A stretch of 64,000 nt of DNA, from the NCBI GenBank assembly GCA_964023205.1, contig OZ026840.1, positions 32,466,199 through 32,530,198 on the forward strand, in the 5' to 3' direction. The first letter of the stretch is position 1; each line of letters starts with the position of its first letter. A program made the position numbers and the translations under genes. The stretch is from Lutraria lutraria. Its lineage: Eukaryota; Mollusca; Bivalvia; Venerida; Mactridae. The notes under the pieces were generated by a model that saw nothing but the letters and a program-made list of their open reading frames with translations, had not been told where the DNA came from and ran no database searches. Positions 1-15,300 of the stretch are shown here, one piece after another.

Positions 1-3000
1 CAATATCTCTACCATTATTTGGTCTACAGCATTGAAAATGCACATGCTAGTAAAAGACATCAATGGAAATCAGTGCAAGAAAAGGCTTGGTCATGCTACT
101 TTTACTTTTGAGTTTATTATCATTTTAGAAATGGCAGTTTGAGAGAAAATTTGCTTGCGCGGACACTTTATGACAAATTTTTATCTTTCATTTACTCTTT
201 AATTGTAGATAGTAGAAACATGGGACCATTACATACAAGTAGTGTGGATCAATGGAAATCTGTGATGAGAACAGATTTGGTATGGTATGGTTACTTTTGG
301 TTTTATTACATTTCTAGAAATGACAGTTTGTGAGAAAAGTTCCTAGCGTCAAGATTTTTTGACAAATCTATTTTTTTATTTTCTCCTTAAGCGTTGTTGG
401 TACATCGATGCAACTTTACTTACAAGCAGTTGGCATGAACAAAAGTTGGTGGCAAGGTTGAATTTGCTGTGCTCTGCTTACTTTTGACTTTATTGAAATT
501 CTAGAAATAACCATTTCCGTGAAAAGTCTCCAAGAGTAGCTGAAAGTCTTTGATTTTCAATATCTCTACCATTATTTGGTCTACATCATTGAAAATGCAC
601 ATGCTAGTAATAGACATCAATGGAAATCAGTGCAAGAAAAGGCTTCGTCATGCTACCTTTACTTTGGAGTTTATTGTCATTTTAGAAATGGCAGTTTGAG
701 AGAAGATTTGCTTGCGCGGACACTTTATGACAAATTTTTATCTTTCATTTACTCTTTAATTGTAGATAGTAGAAACATGGGACCATTACATACAAGTAGT
801 GTGGATCAATGGAAATCTGTGATGAGAACAGATTTGGTATGGTATGGTTACTTTTGGTTTTATTACATTTCTAGAAATGACAGTTTGTGAGAAAAGTTCC
901 TAGCGTCAAGATTTTTTGACAAATTAATTTTTTATTTTCTCCTTCAGCGTTGTTGGTACATCGATGCAACTTTACTTACAAGCAGTTGGCATGAACAAAA
1001 GTTGGTGGCAAGGTTGAATTTGCTGTGCTCTGCTTTCTTTTGACTTTATTGAAATTCTAGAAATAACCATTTCCGTGAAAAGTCTCCAAGAGTTGCTGAA
1101 AGTCTTTGATTTTCAATATCTCTATTATTATTTGGTCTACAGCATTGAAAATGCACATGCTAGTAAAAGACATCAATGGAAATCAGTGCAAGAAAAGGCT
1201 TGGTCATGCTACTTTTACTTTTGAGTTTATTATCATTTTAGAAATGGCAGTTTGAGAGAAAATTTGCTTGCGCGGACACTTTATGACAAATTTTTATCTT
1301 TCATTTACTCTTTAATTGTAGATAGTAGAAACATGGGACCATTACATACAAGTAGTGTGGATCAATGGAAATCTGTGATGAGAACAGATTTGGTATGGTA
1401 TGGTTACTTTTGGTTTTATTACATTTCTAGAAATGACAGTTTGTGAGAAAAGTTCCTAGCGTCAAGATTTTTTGACAAATCTATTTTTTTATTTTCTCCT
1501 TAAGCGTTGTTGGTACATCGATGCAACTTTACTTACAAGCAGTTGGCATGAACAAAAGTTGGTGGCAAGGTTGAATTTGCTGTGCTCTGCTTTCTTTTGA
1601 CTTTATTGAAATTCTAGAAATAACCATTTCCGTGAAAAGTCTCCAAGAGTTGCTGAAAGTCTTTGATTTTCAATATCTCTACCATTATTTGGTCTGCAGC
1701 ATTGAAAATGCATATGCTAGTAATAGACATCAATGGAAATCAGTGCAGCAAAAGACTTGGCTATGCTACCTTTACTTTTGAGTTTATTATCATTTTAGAA
1801 ATGGCAGTTTGAGAGAAAATTTGCTTGCGCGGACACTTTATGACAAATTTTTATCTTTCATTTACTCTTTAATTGTAGATAGTAGAAACATGGGACCATT
1901 ACATACAAGTAGTGTGGATCAATGGAAATCTGTGATGAGAACAGATTTGGTATGGTATGGTTACTTTTGGTTTTATTACATTTCTAGAAATGACAGTTTG
2001 TGAGAAAAGTTCCTAGCGTCAAGATTTTTTGACAAATCTAATTTTTTATTTTCTCCTTAAGCGTTGTTGGTACATCGATGCAACTTGACTTACAAGCAGT
2101 TGGCATGAACAAAAGTTGGTGGCAAGGTTGAATTTGCTGTGCTCTGCTTACTTTTGACTTTATTGAAATTCTAGAAATAACCATTTCCGTGAAAAGTCTC
2201 CAAGAGTAGCTGAAAGTCTTTGATTTTCAATATCTCTACCATTATTTGGTCTACATCATTGAAAATGCACATGCTAGTAATAGACATCAATGGAAATCAG
2301 TGCAAGAAAAGGCTTGGTCATGCTACCTTTACTTTGGAGTTTATTGTCATTTTAGAAATGGCAGTTTGAGAGAAGATTTGCTTGCGCGGACACTTTATGA
2401 CAAATTTTTATCTTTCATTTACTCTTTAATTGTAGATAGTAGAAACATGGGACCATTACATACAAGTAGTGTGGATCAATGGAAATCTGTGATGAGAACA
2501 GATTTGGTATGGTATGGTTACTTTTGGTTTTATTACATTTCTAGAAATGACAGTTTGTGAGAAAAGTTCCTAGCGTCAAGATTTTTTGACAAATTAATTT
2601 TTTATTTTCTCCTTAAGCGTTGTTGGTACATCGATGCAACTTTACTTACAAGCAGTTGGCATGAACAAAAGTTGGTGGCAAGGTTGAATTTGCTGTGCTC
2701 TGCTTTCTTTTGACTTTATTGAAATTCTAGAAATAACCATTTCCGTGAAAAGTCTCCAAGAGTTGCTGAAAGTCTTTGATTTTCAATATCTCTACCATTA
2801 TTTGGTCTGCAGCATTGAAAATGCATATGCTAGTAATAGACATCAATGGAAATCAGTGCAGCAAAAGACTTGGCTATGCTACCTTTACTTTGGAGTTTAT
2901 TATCATTTTAGAAATGGCAGTTTGAGAGAAAATTTGCTTGCGCGGACACTTTATGACAAATTTTTGTCTTTCATTTACTCTTTAATTGTAGATAGTAGAA

Positions 3001-5139
3001 ACATGGGACCATTACATACAAGTAGTGTGGATCAATGGAAATCTGTGATGAGAACAGATTTGGTATGGTATGGTTACTTTTGGTTTTATTACATTTCTAG
3101 AAATGACAGTTTGTGAGAAAAGTTCCTAGCGTCAAGATTTTTTGACAAATCTAATTTTTTATTTTCTCCTTAAGCGTTGTTGGTACATCGATGCAACTTG
3201 ACTTACAAGCAGTTGGCATGAACAAAAGTTGGTGGCAAGGTTGAATTTGCTGTGCTCTGCTTACTTTTGACTTTATTGAAATTCTAGAAATAACCATTTC
3301 CGTGAAAAGTCTCCAAGAGTAGCTGAAAGTCTTTGATTTTCAATATCTCTACCATTATTTGGTCTACATCATTGAAAATGCACATGCTAGTAATAGACAT
3401 CAATGGAAATCAGTGCAAGAAAAGGCTTGGTCATGCTACCTTTACTTTGGAGTTTTTTGTCATTTTAGAAATGGCAGTTTGAGAGAAAATTTGCTTGCGC
3501 GGACACTTTATGACAAATTTTTATCTTTCATTTACTCTTTAATTGTAGATAGTAGAAACATGGGACCATTACATACAAGTAGTGTGGATCAATGGAAATC
3601 TGTGATGAGAACAGATTTGGTATGGTATGGTTACTTTTGGTTTTATTACATTTCTAGAAATGACAGTTTGTGAGAAAAGTTCCTAGCGTCAAGATTTTTT
3701 GACAAATCTAATTTTTTATTTTCTCCTTAAGCGTTGTTGGTACATCGATGCAACTTTACTTACAAGCAGTTGGCATGAACAAAAGTTGGTGGCAAGGTTG
3801 AATTTGCTGTGCTCTGCTTACTTTTGACTTTATTGAAATTCTAGAAATTACCATTTCCGTGAAAAGTCTCCAAGAGTTGCTGAAATTCTTTGATTTTCAA
3901 TATCTCTACCATTATTTGGTCTGCAGCATTGAAAATGCATATGCTAGTAATAGACATCAATGGAAATCAGTGCAGCGAAAGACTTGGCTATGCTACCTTT
4001 ACTTTTGAGTTTATTATCATTTTAGAAATGGCAGTTTGAGAGAAAATTTGCTTGCGCGGACACTTTATGACAAATTTTTATCTTTCATTTACTCTTTAAT
4101 TGTAGATAGTAGAAACATGGGACCATTACATACAAGTAGTGTGGATCAATGGAAATCTGTGATGAGAACAGATTTGGTATGGTATGGTTACTTTTGGTTT
4201 TATAACATTTCTAGAAATGACAGTTTGTGAGAAAATTTCCTAGCGTCAAGATTTTTTGACAAATCTAATTTTTTATTTTCTCCTTAAGCGTTGTTGGTAC
4301 ATCGATGCAACTTTACTTACAAGCAGTTGGCATGAACAAAAGTTGGTGGCAAGGTTGAATTTGCTGTGCTCTGCTTACTTTTGACTTTATTGAAATTTTA
4401 GAAATAACCATTTCCGTGAAAAGTCTCCAAGAGTAGCTGAAAGTCTTTGATTTTCAATATCTCTACCATTATTTGGTCTACAGCATTGAAAATGCACATG
4501 CTAGTAATAGACATCAATGGAAATCAGTGCAAGAAAAGGCTTGGTCATGCTACCTTTACTTTTGAGTTTATTATCATTTTAGAAATGGCAGTTTGAGAGA
4601 AAATTTGCTTGCGCGGACACTTTATGACAAATTTTTATCTTTCATTTACTCTTTAATTGTAGATTGTAGAAAATGGGACCATTACATACAAGTAGTGTGG
4701 ATCAATGGAAATCTGTGATGAGAACAGATTTGGTATGGTATGGTTACTTTTGGTTTTATTACATTTCTAGAAATGACAGTTTGTGAGAAAAGTTCCTAGC
4801 GTCAAGATTTTTTGACAAATCTAATTTTTTATTTTCTCCTTAAGCGTTGTTGGTACATTGATGCAACTTTACTTACAAGCAGTTGGCATGAACAAAAGTT
4901 GGTGGCAAGGTTGAATTTGCTGTGCTCTGCTTACTTTTGACTTTATTGAAATTCTAGAAATAACCATTTCCGTGAAAAGTATCCAAGAGTTGCTGAAAGT
5001 CTTTGATTTTCAATATCTCTACCATTATTTGGTCTACAGCATTGAAAATGCACATGCTAGTAAAAGACATCAATGGAAATCAGTGCAAGAAAAGGCTTGG
5101 TCATGCTACTTTTACTTTTGAGTATATTATCATTTTAGA

Positions 5140-8100
5140 AATGGCAGTTTGAGAGAAAATTTGCTTGCGCGGACACTTTATGACAAATTTTTATCTTTCA
5201 TTTACTCTTTAATTGTAGATAGTAGAAACATGGGACCATTACATACAAGTAGTGTGGATCAATGGAAATCTGTGATGAGAACAGATTTGGTATGGTATGG
5301 TTACTTTTGGTTTTATTACATTTCTAGAAATGACAGTTTGTGAGAAAAGTTCCTAGCGTCAAGATTTTTTGACAAATCTATTTTTTTATTTTCTCCTTAA
5401 GCGTTGTTGGTACATCGATGCAACTTTACTTACAAGCAGTTGGCATGAACAAAAGTTGGTGGCAAGGTTGAATTTGCTGTGCTCTGCTTTCTTTTGACTT
5501 TATTGAAATTCTAGAAATAACCATTTCCGTGAAAAGTCTCCAAGAGTTGCTGAAAGTCTTTGATTTTCAATATCTCTACCATTATTTGGTCTGCAGCATT
5601 GAAAATGCATATGCTAGTAATAGACATCAATGGAAATCAGTGCAGCAAAAGACTTGGCTATGCTACCTTTACTTTTGAGTTTATTATCATTTTAGAAATG
5701 GCAGTTTGAGAGAAAATTTGCTTGCGCGGACACTTTATGACAAATTTTTATCTTTCATTTACTCTTTAATTGTAGATAGTAGAAACATGGGACCATTACA
5801 TACAAGTAGTGTGGATCAATGGAAATCTGTGATGAGAACAGATTTGGTATGGTATGGTTACTTTTGGTTTTATTACATTTCTAGAAATGACAGTTTGTGA
5901 GAAAAGTTCCTAGCGTCAAGATTTTTTGACAAATCTATTTTTTTATTTTCTCCTTAAGCGTTGTTGGTACATCGATGCAACTTTACTTACAAGCAGTTGG
6001 CATGAACAAAAGTTGGTGGCAAGGTTGAATTTGCTGTGCTCTGCTTACTTTTGACTTTATTGAAATTCTAGAAATAACCATTTTCGTGAAAAGTCTCCAA
6101 GAGTAGCTGAAAGTCTTTGATTTTCAATATCTCTACCATTATTTGGTCTACATCATTGAAAATGCACATGCTAGTAATAGACATCAATGGAAATCAGTGC
6201 AAGAAAAGGCTTGGTCATGCTACCTTTACTTTGGAGTTTATTATCATTTTAGAAATGGCAGTTTGAGAGAAAATTTGCTTGCGCGGACACTTTATGACAA
6301 ATTTTTATCTTTCATTTACTCTTTAATTGTAGATAGTAGAAACATGGGACCATTACATACAAGTAGTGTGGATCAATGGAAATCTGTGATGAGAACAGAT
6401 TTGGTATGGTATGGTTACTTTTGGTTTTATTACATTTCTAGAAATGACAGTTTGTGAGAAAAGTTCCTAGCGTCAAGATTTTTTGACAAATCTAATTTTT
6501 TATTTTCTCCTTAAGCGTTGTTGGTACATCGATGCAACTTGACTTACAAGCAGTTGGCATGAACAAAAGTTGGTGGCAAGGTTGAATTTGCTGTGCTCTG
6601 CTTACTTTTGACTTTATTGAAATTCTAGAAATAACCATTTCCGTGAAAAGTCTCCAAGAGTAGCTGAAAGTCTTTGATTTTCAATATCTCTACCATTATT
6701 TGGTCTACATCATTGAAAATACACATGCTAGTAATAGACATCAATGGAAATCAGTGCAAGAAAAGGCTTGGTCATGCTACTTTTACTTTGGAGTTTATTA
6801 TCATTTTAGAAATGGCAGTTTGAGAGAAAATTTGCTTGCGCGGACACTTTATGACAAATTTTTATCTTTCATTTAGTCTTTAATTGTAGATAGTAGAAAC
6901 ATGGGACCATTACATACAAGTAGTGTGGATCAATGGAAATCTGTGATGAGAACAGATTTGGTATGGTATGGTTACTTTTGGTTTTATTACATTTCTAGAA
7001 ATGACAGTTTGTGAGAAAAGTTCCTAGCGTCAAGATTTTTTGACAAATTAATTTTTTATTTTCTCCTTAAGCGTTGTTGGTACATCGATGCAACTTTACT
7101 TACAAGCAGTTGGCATGAACAAAAGTTGGTGGCAAGGTTGAATTTGCTGTGCTCTGCTTTCTTTTGACTTTATTGAAATTCTAGAAATAACCATTTCCGT
7201 GAAAAGTCTCCAAGAGTTGCTGAAAGTCTTTGATTTTCAATATCTCTACCATTATTTGGTCTGCAGCATTGAAAATGCATATGCTAGTAATAGACATCAA
7301 TGGAAATCAGTGCAGCAAAAGACTTGGCTATGCTACCTTTACTTTTGAGTTTATTATCATTTTAGAAATGGCAGTTTGAGAGAAAATTTGCTTGCGCGGA
7401 CACTTTATGACAAATTTTTATCTTTCATTTACTCTTTAATTGTAGATAGTAGAAACATGGGACCATTACATACAAGTAGTGTGGATCAATGGAAATCTGT
7501 GATGAGAACAGATTTGGTATGGTATGGTTACTTTTGGTTTTATTACATTTCTAGAAATGACAGTTTGTGAGAAAAGTTCCTAGCGTCAAGATTTTTTGAC
7601 AAATCTAATTTTTTATTTTCTCCTTAAGCGTTGTTGGTACATCGATGCAACTTGACTTACAAGCAGTTGGCATGAACAAAAGTTGGTGGCAAGGTTGAAT
7701 TTGCTGTGCTCTGCTTACTTTTGACTTTATTGAAATTCTAGAAATAACCATTTCCGTGAAAAGTCTCCAAGAGTAGCTGAAAGTCTTTGATTTTCAATAT
7801 CTCTACCATTATTTGGTCTACATCATTGAAAATGCACATGCTAGTAATAGACATCAATGGAAATCAGTGCAAGAAAAGGCTTGGTCATGCTACCTTTACT
7901 TTGGAGTTTATTGTCATTTTAGAAATGGCAGTTTGAGAGAAAATTTGCTTGCGCGGACACTTTATGACAAATTTTTATCTTTCATTTACTCTTTAATTGT
8001 AGATAGTAGAAACATGGGACCATTACATACAAGTAGTGTGGATCAATGGAAATCTGTGATGAGAACAGATTTGGTATGGTATGGTTACTTTTGGTTTTAT

Positions 8101-11100
8101 TACATTTCTAGAAATGACAGTTTGTGAGAAAAGTTCCTAGCGTCAAGATTTTTTGACAAATTAATTTTTTATTTTCTCCTTAAGCGTTGTTGGTACATCG
8201 ATGCAACTTTACTTACAAGCAGTTGGCATGAACAAAAGTTGGTGGCAAGGTTGAATTTGCTGTGCTCTGCTTTCTTTTGACTTTATTGAAATTCTAGAAA
8301 TAACCATTTCCGTGAAAAGTCTCCAAGAGTTGCTGAAAGTCTTTGATTTTCAATATCTCTACCATTATTTGGTCTGCAGCATTGAAAATGCATATGCTAG
8401 TAATAGACATCAATGGAAATCAGTGCAGCAAAAGACTTGGCTATGCTACCTTTACTTTTGAGTTTATTATCATTTTAGAAATGGCAGTTTGAGAGAAAAT
8501 TTGCTTGCGCGGACACTTTATGACAAATTTTTATCTTTCATTTACTCTTTAATTGTAGATAGTAGAAACATGGGACCATTACATACAAGTAGTGTGGATC
8601 AATGGAAATCTGTGATGAGAACAGATTTGGTATGGTATGGTTACTTTTGGTTTTATTACATTTCTAGAAATGACAGTTTGTGAGAAAAGTTCCTAGCGTC
8701 AAGATTTTTTGACAAATCTAATTTTTTATTTTCTCCTTAAGCGTTGTTGGTACATCGATGCAACTTGACTTACAAGCAGTTGGCATGAACAAAAGTTGGT
8801 GGCAAGGTTGAATTTGCTGTGCTCTGCTTACTTTTGACTTTATTGAAATTCTAGAAATAACCATTTCCGTGAAAAGTCTCCAAGAGTAGCTGAAAGTCTT
8901 TGATTTTCAATATCTCTACCATTATTTGGTCTACATCATTGAAAATGCACATGCTAGTAATAGACATCAATGGAAATCAGTGCAAGAAAAGGCTTGGTCA
9001 TGCTACCTTTACTTTGGAGTTTATTGTCATTTTAGAAATGGCAGTTTGAGAGAAAATTTGCTTGCGCGGACACTTTATGACAAATTTTTATCTTTCATTT
9101 ACTCTTTAATTGTAGATAGTAGAAACATGGGACCATTACATACAAGTAGTGTGGATCAATGGAAATCTGTGATGAGAACAGATTTGGTATGGTATGGTTA
9201 CTTTTGGTTTTATTACATTTCTAGAAATGACAGTTTGTGAGAAAAGTTCCTAGCGTCAAGATTTTTTGACAAATCTAATTTTTTATTTTCTCCTTAAGCG
9301 TTGTTGGTACATCGATGCAACTTTACTTACAAGCAGTTGGCATGAACAAAAGTTGGTGGCAAGGTTGAATTTGCTGTGCTCTGCTTACTTTTGACTTTAT
9401 TGAAATTCTAGAAATTACCATTTCCGTGAAAAGTCTCCAAGAGTTGCTGAAATTCTTTGATTTTCAATATCTCTACCATTATTTGGTCTGCAGCATTGAA
9501 AATGCATATGCTAGTAATAGACATCAATGGAAATCAGTGCAGCGAAAGACTTGGCTATGCTACCTTTACTTTTGAGTTTATTATCATTTTAGAAATGGCA
9601 GTTTGAGAGAAAATTTGCTTGCGCGGACACTTAATGACAAATTTTTATCTTTCATTTACTCTTTAATTGTAGATAGTAGAAACATGGGACCATTACATAC
9701 AAGTAGTGTGGATCAATGGAAATCTGTGATGAGAACAGATTTGGTATGGTATGGTTACTTTTGGTTTTATAACATTTCTAGAAATGACAGTTTGTGAGAA
9801 AATTTCCTAGCGTCAAGATTTTTTGACAAATCTAATTTTTTATTTTCTCCTTAAGCGTTGTTGGTACATCGATGCAACTTTACTTACAAGCAGTTGGCAT
9901 GAACAAAAGTTGGTGGCAAGGTTGAATTTGCTGTGCTCTGCTTACTTTTGACTTTATTGAAATTTTAGAAATAACCATTTCCGTGAAAAGTCTCCAAGAG
10001 TAGCTGAAAGTCTTTGATTTTCAATATCTCTACCATTATTTGGTCTACAGCATTGAAAATGCACATGCTAGTAATAGACATCAATGGAAATCAGTGCAAG
10101 AAAAGGCTTGGTCATGCTACCTTTACTTTTGAGTTTATTATCATTTTAGAAATGGCAGTTTGAGAGAAAATTTGCTTGCGCGGACACTTTATGACAAATT
10201 TTTATCTTTCATTTACTCTTTAATTGTAGATTGTAGAAAATGGGACCATTACATACAAGTAGTGTGGATCAATGGAAATCTGTGATGAGAACAGATTTGG
10301 TATGGTATGGTTACTTTTGGTTTTATTACATTTCTAGAAATGACAGTTTGTGAGAAAAGTTCCTAGCGTCAAGATTTTTTGACAAATCTAATTTTTTATT
10401 TTCTCCTTAAGCGTTGTTGGTACATTGATGCAACTTTACTTACAAGCAGTTGGCATGAACCAAAGTTGGTGGCAAGGTTGAATTTGCTGTGCTCTGCTTA
10501 CTTTTGACTTTATTGAAATTCTAGAAATAACCATTTCCGTGAAAAGTATCCAAGAGTTGCTGAAAGTCTTTGATTTTCAATATCTCTACCATTATTTGGT
10601 CTACAGCATTGAAAATGCACATGCTAGTAAAAGACATCAATGGAAATCAGTGCAAGAAAAGGCTTGGTCATGCTACTTTTACTTTTGAGTTTATTATCAT
10701 TTTAGAAATGGCAGTTTGAGAGAAAATTTGCTTGCGCGGACACTTTATGACAAATTTTTATCTTTCATTTACTCTTTAATTGTAGATAGTAGAAACATGG
10801 GACCATTACATACAAGTAGTGTGGATCAATGGAAATCTGTGATGAGAACAGATTTGGTATGGTATGGTTACTTTTGGTTTTATTACATTTCTAGAAATGA
10901 CAGTTTGTGAGAAAAGTTCCTAGCGTCAAGATTTTTTGACAAATCTAATTTTTTATTTTCTCCTTAAGCGTTGTTGGTACATCGATGCAACTTTACTTAC
11001 AAGCAGTTGGCATGAACAGAAGTTGGTGGCAAGGTTGAATTTGCTGTGCTCTGCTTACTTTTGACTTTATTGAAATTCTAGAAATAACCATTTTCGTGAA

Positions 11101-12205
11101 AAGTCTCCAAGAGTAGCTGAAAGTCTTTGATTTTCAATATCTCTACCATTATTTGGTCTACATCATTGAAAATGCACATGCTAGTAATAGACATCAATGG
11201 AAATCAGTGCAAGAAAAGGCTTGGTCATGCTACCTTTACTTTGGAGTTTATTATCATTTTAGAAATGGCAGTTTGAGAGAAAATTTGCTTGCGCTGACAC
11301 TTTATGACAAATTTTTATCTTTCATTTACTCTTTAATTGTAGATAGTAGAAACATGGGACCATTACATACAAGTAGTGTGGATCAATGGAAATCTGTGAT
11401 GAGAACAGATTTGGTATGGTATGGTTACTTTTGGTTTTATTACATTTCTAGAAATGACAGTTTGTGAGAAAAGTTCCTAGCGTCAAGATTTTTTGACAAA
11501 TCTAATTTTTTATTTTCTCCTTAAGCGTTGTTGGTACATCGATGCAACTTTACTTACAAGCAGTTGGCATGAAGAAAAGTTGGTGGCAAGGTTGAATTTG
11601 CTGTGCTCTGCTTACTTTTGACTTTATTGAAATTCTAGAAATAACCATTTCCGTGAAAAGTCTCCAAGAGTTGCTGAAAGTCTTTGATTTTCAATATCTC
11701 TACCATTATTTGGTCTGCAGCATTGAAAATGCATATGCTAGTAATAGACATCAATGGAAATCAGTGCAGCAAAAGACTTGGCTATGCTCCCTTTACTTTT
11801 GAGTTTATTATCATTTTAGAAATGGCAGTTTGAGAGAAAATTTGCTTGCGCGGACACTTTATGACAAATTTTTATCTTTCATTTACTCTTTAATTGTAGA
11901 TAGTAGAAACATGGGACCATTACATACAAGTAGTGTGGATCAATGGAAATCTGTGATGAGAACAGATTTGGTATGGTATGGTTACTTTTGGTTTTATTAC
12001 ATTTCTAGAAATGACAGTTTGTGAGAAAAGTTCCTAGCGTCAAGATTTTTTGACAAATCTAATTTTTTATTTTCTCCTTAAGCGTTGTTGGTACATCGAT
12101 GCAACTTTACTTACAAGCAGTTGGCATGAACAAAAGTTGGTGGCAAGGTTGAATTTGCTGTGCTCTGCTTACTTTTGACTTTATTGAAATTCTAGAAATA
12201 ACCAT
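5140..12205 (+). repeat. Higher-order satellite block, copy 1 (13 monomers)
   Basis: This block reappears 7,238 bp downstream (13 monomers). Diagnostic variants occur at the same offset: ttttcgtg at 6080/13318, the premature TAG at 6874/14112, aaatacacatg at 6716/13955, gattgtagaaaatggg at 10230/17468, gaaccaaag at 10458/17696, gcgctgac at 11291/18529, gctccc at 11786/19024. The left boundary lies inside the monomer starting at 5011, whose 5' part differs from its partner. The right boundary lies near the gagttgctg/gagtagctg difference at about 12225/19463. Confidence 0.9.
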
Positions 12206-12377
12206 TTCCGTGAAAAGTCTCCAAGAGTTGCTGAAAGTCTTTGATTTTCAATATCTCTACCATTATTTGGTCTGCAGCATTGAAAATGCATATGCTAGTA
12301 ATAGACATCAATGGAAATCAGTGCAGCAAAAGACTTGGCTATGCTACCTTTACTTTGGAGTTTATTATCATTTTAGA

Positions 12378-15300
12378 AATGGCAGTTTGAGAGAAAATTT
12401 GCTTGCGCGGACACTTTATGACAAATTTTTATCTTTCATTTACTCTTTAATTGTAGATAGTAGAAACATGGGACCATTACATACAAGTAGTGTGGATCAA
12501 TGGAAATCTGTGATGAGAACAGATTTGGTATGGTATGGTTACTTTTGGTTTTATTACATTTCTAGAAATGACAGTTTGTGAGAAAAGTTCCTAGCGTCAA
12601 GATTTTTTGACAAATCTATTTTTTTATTTTCTCCTTAAGCGTTGTTGGTACATCGATGCAACTTTACTTACAAGCAGTTGGCATGAACAAAAGTTGGTGG
12701 CAAGGTTGAATTTGCTGTGCTCTGCTTTCTTTTGACTTTATTGAAATTCTAGAAATAACCATTTCCGTGAAAAGTCTCCAAGAGTTGCTGAAAGTCTTTG
12801 ATTTTCAATATCTCTACCATTATTTGGTCTGCAGCATTGAAAATGCATATGCTAGTAATAGACATCAATGGAAATCAGTGCAGCAAAAGACTTGGCTATG
12901 CTACCTTTACTTTTGAGTTTATTATCATTTTAGAAATGGCAGTTTGAGAGAAAATTTGCTTGCGCGGACACTTTATGACAAATTTTTATCTTTCATTTAC
13001 TCTTTAATTGTAGATAGTAGAAACATGGGACCATTACATACAAGTAGTGTGGATCAATGGAAATCTGTGATGAGAACAGATTTGGTATGGTATGGTTACT
13101 TTTGGTTTTATTACATTTCTAGAAATGACAGTTTGTGAGAAAAGTTCCTAGCGTCAAGATTTTTTGACAAATCTATTTTTTTATTTTCTCCTTAAGCGTT
13201 GTTGGTACATCGATGCAACTTTACTTACAAGCAGTTGGCATGAACAAAAGTTGGTGGCAAGGTTGAATTTGCTGTGCTCTGCTTACTTTTGACTTTATTG
13301 AAATTCTAGAAATAACCATTTTCGTGAAAAGTCTCCAAGAGTAGCTGAAAGTCTTTGATTTTCAATATCTCTACCATTATTTGGTCTACATCATTGAAAA
13401 TGCACATGCTAGTAATAGACATCAATGGAAATCAGTGCAAGAAAAGGCTTGGTCATGCTACCTTTACTTTGGAGTTTATTATCATTTTAGAAATGGCAGT
13501 TTGAGAGAAAATTTGCTTGCGCGGACACTTTATGACAAATTTTTATCTTTCATTTACTCTTTAATTGTAGATAGTAGAAACATGGGACCATTACATACAA
13601 GTAGTGTGGATCAATGGAAATCTGTGATGAGAACAGATTTGGTATGGTATGGTTACTTTTGGTTTTATTACATTTCTAGAAATGACAGTTTGTGAGAAAA
13701 GTTCCTAGCGTCAAGATTTTTTGACAAATCTAATTTTTTATTTTCTCCTTAAGCGTTGTTGGTACATCGATGCAACTTGACTTACAAGCAGTTGGCATGA
13801 ACAAAAGTTGGTGGCAAGGTTGAATTTGCTGTGCTCTGCTTACTTTTGACTTTATTGAAATTCTAGAAATAACCATTTCCGTGAAAAGTCTCCAAGAGTA
13901 GCTGAAAGTCTTTGATTTTCAATATCTCTACCATTATTTGGTCTACATCATTGAAAATACACATGCTAGTAATAGACATCAATGGAAATCAGTGCAAGAA
14001 AAGGCTTGGTCATGCTACTTTTACTTTGGAGTTTATTATCATTTTAGAAATGGCAGTTTGAGAGAAAATTTGCTTGCGCGGACACTTTATGACAAATTTT
14101 TATCTTTCATTTAGTCTTTAATTGTAGATAGTAGAAACATGGGACCATTACATACAAGTAGTGTGGATCAATGGAAATCTGTGATGAGAACAGATTTGGT
14201 ATGGTATGGTTACTTTTGGTTTTATTACATTTCTAGAAATGACAGTTTGTGAGAAAAGTTCCTAGCGTCAAGATTTTTTGACAAATTAATTTTTTATTTT
14301 CTCCTTAAGCGTTGTTGGTACATCGATGCAACTTTACTTACAAGCAGTTGGCATGAACAAAAGTTGGTGGCAAGGTTGAATTTGCTGTGCTCTGCTTTCT
14401 TTTGACTTTATTGAAATTCTAGAAATAACCATTTCCGTGAAAAGTCTCCAAGAGTTGCTGAAAGTCTTTGATTTTCAATATCTCTACCATTATTTGGTCT
14501 GCAGCATTGAAAATGCATATGCTAGTAATAGACATCAATGGAAATCAGTGCAGCAAAAGACTTGGCTATGCTACCTTTACTTTTGAGTTTATTATCATTT
14601 TAGAAATGGCAGTTTGAGAGAAAATTTGCTTGCGCGGACACTTTATGACAAATTTTTATCTTTCATTTACTCTTTAATTGTAGATAGTAGAAACATGGGA
14701 CCATTACATACAAGTAGTGTGGATCAATGGAAATCTGTGATGAGAACAGATTTGGTATGGTATGGTTACTTTTGGTTTTATTACATTTCTAGAAATGACA
14801 GTTTGTGAGAAAAGTTCCTAGCGTCAAGATTTTTTGACAAATCTAATTTTTTATTTTCTCCTTAAGCGTTGTTGGTACATCGATGCAACTTGACTTACAA
14901 GCAGTTGGCATGAACAAAAGTTGGTGGCAAGGTTGAATTTGCTGTGCTCTGCTTACTTTTGACTTTATTGAAATTCTAGAAATAACCATTTCCGTGAAAA
15001 GTCTCCAAGAGTAGCTGAAAGTCTTTGATTTTCAATATCTCTACCATTATTTGGTCTACATCATTGAAAATGCACATGCTAGTAATAGACATCAATGGAA
15101 ATCAGTGCAAGAAAAGGCTTGGTCATGCTACCTTTACTTTGGAGTTTATTGTCATTTTAGAAATGGCAGTTTGAGAGAAAATTTGCTTGCGCGGACACTT
15201 TATGACAAATTTTTATCTTTCATTTACTCTTTAATTGTAGATAGTAGAAACATGGGACCATTACATACAAGTAGTGTGGATCAATGGAAATCTGTGATGA

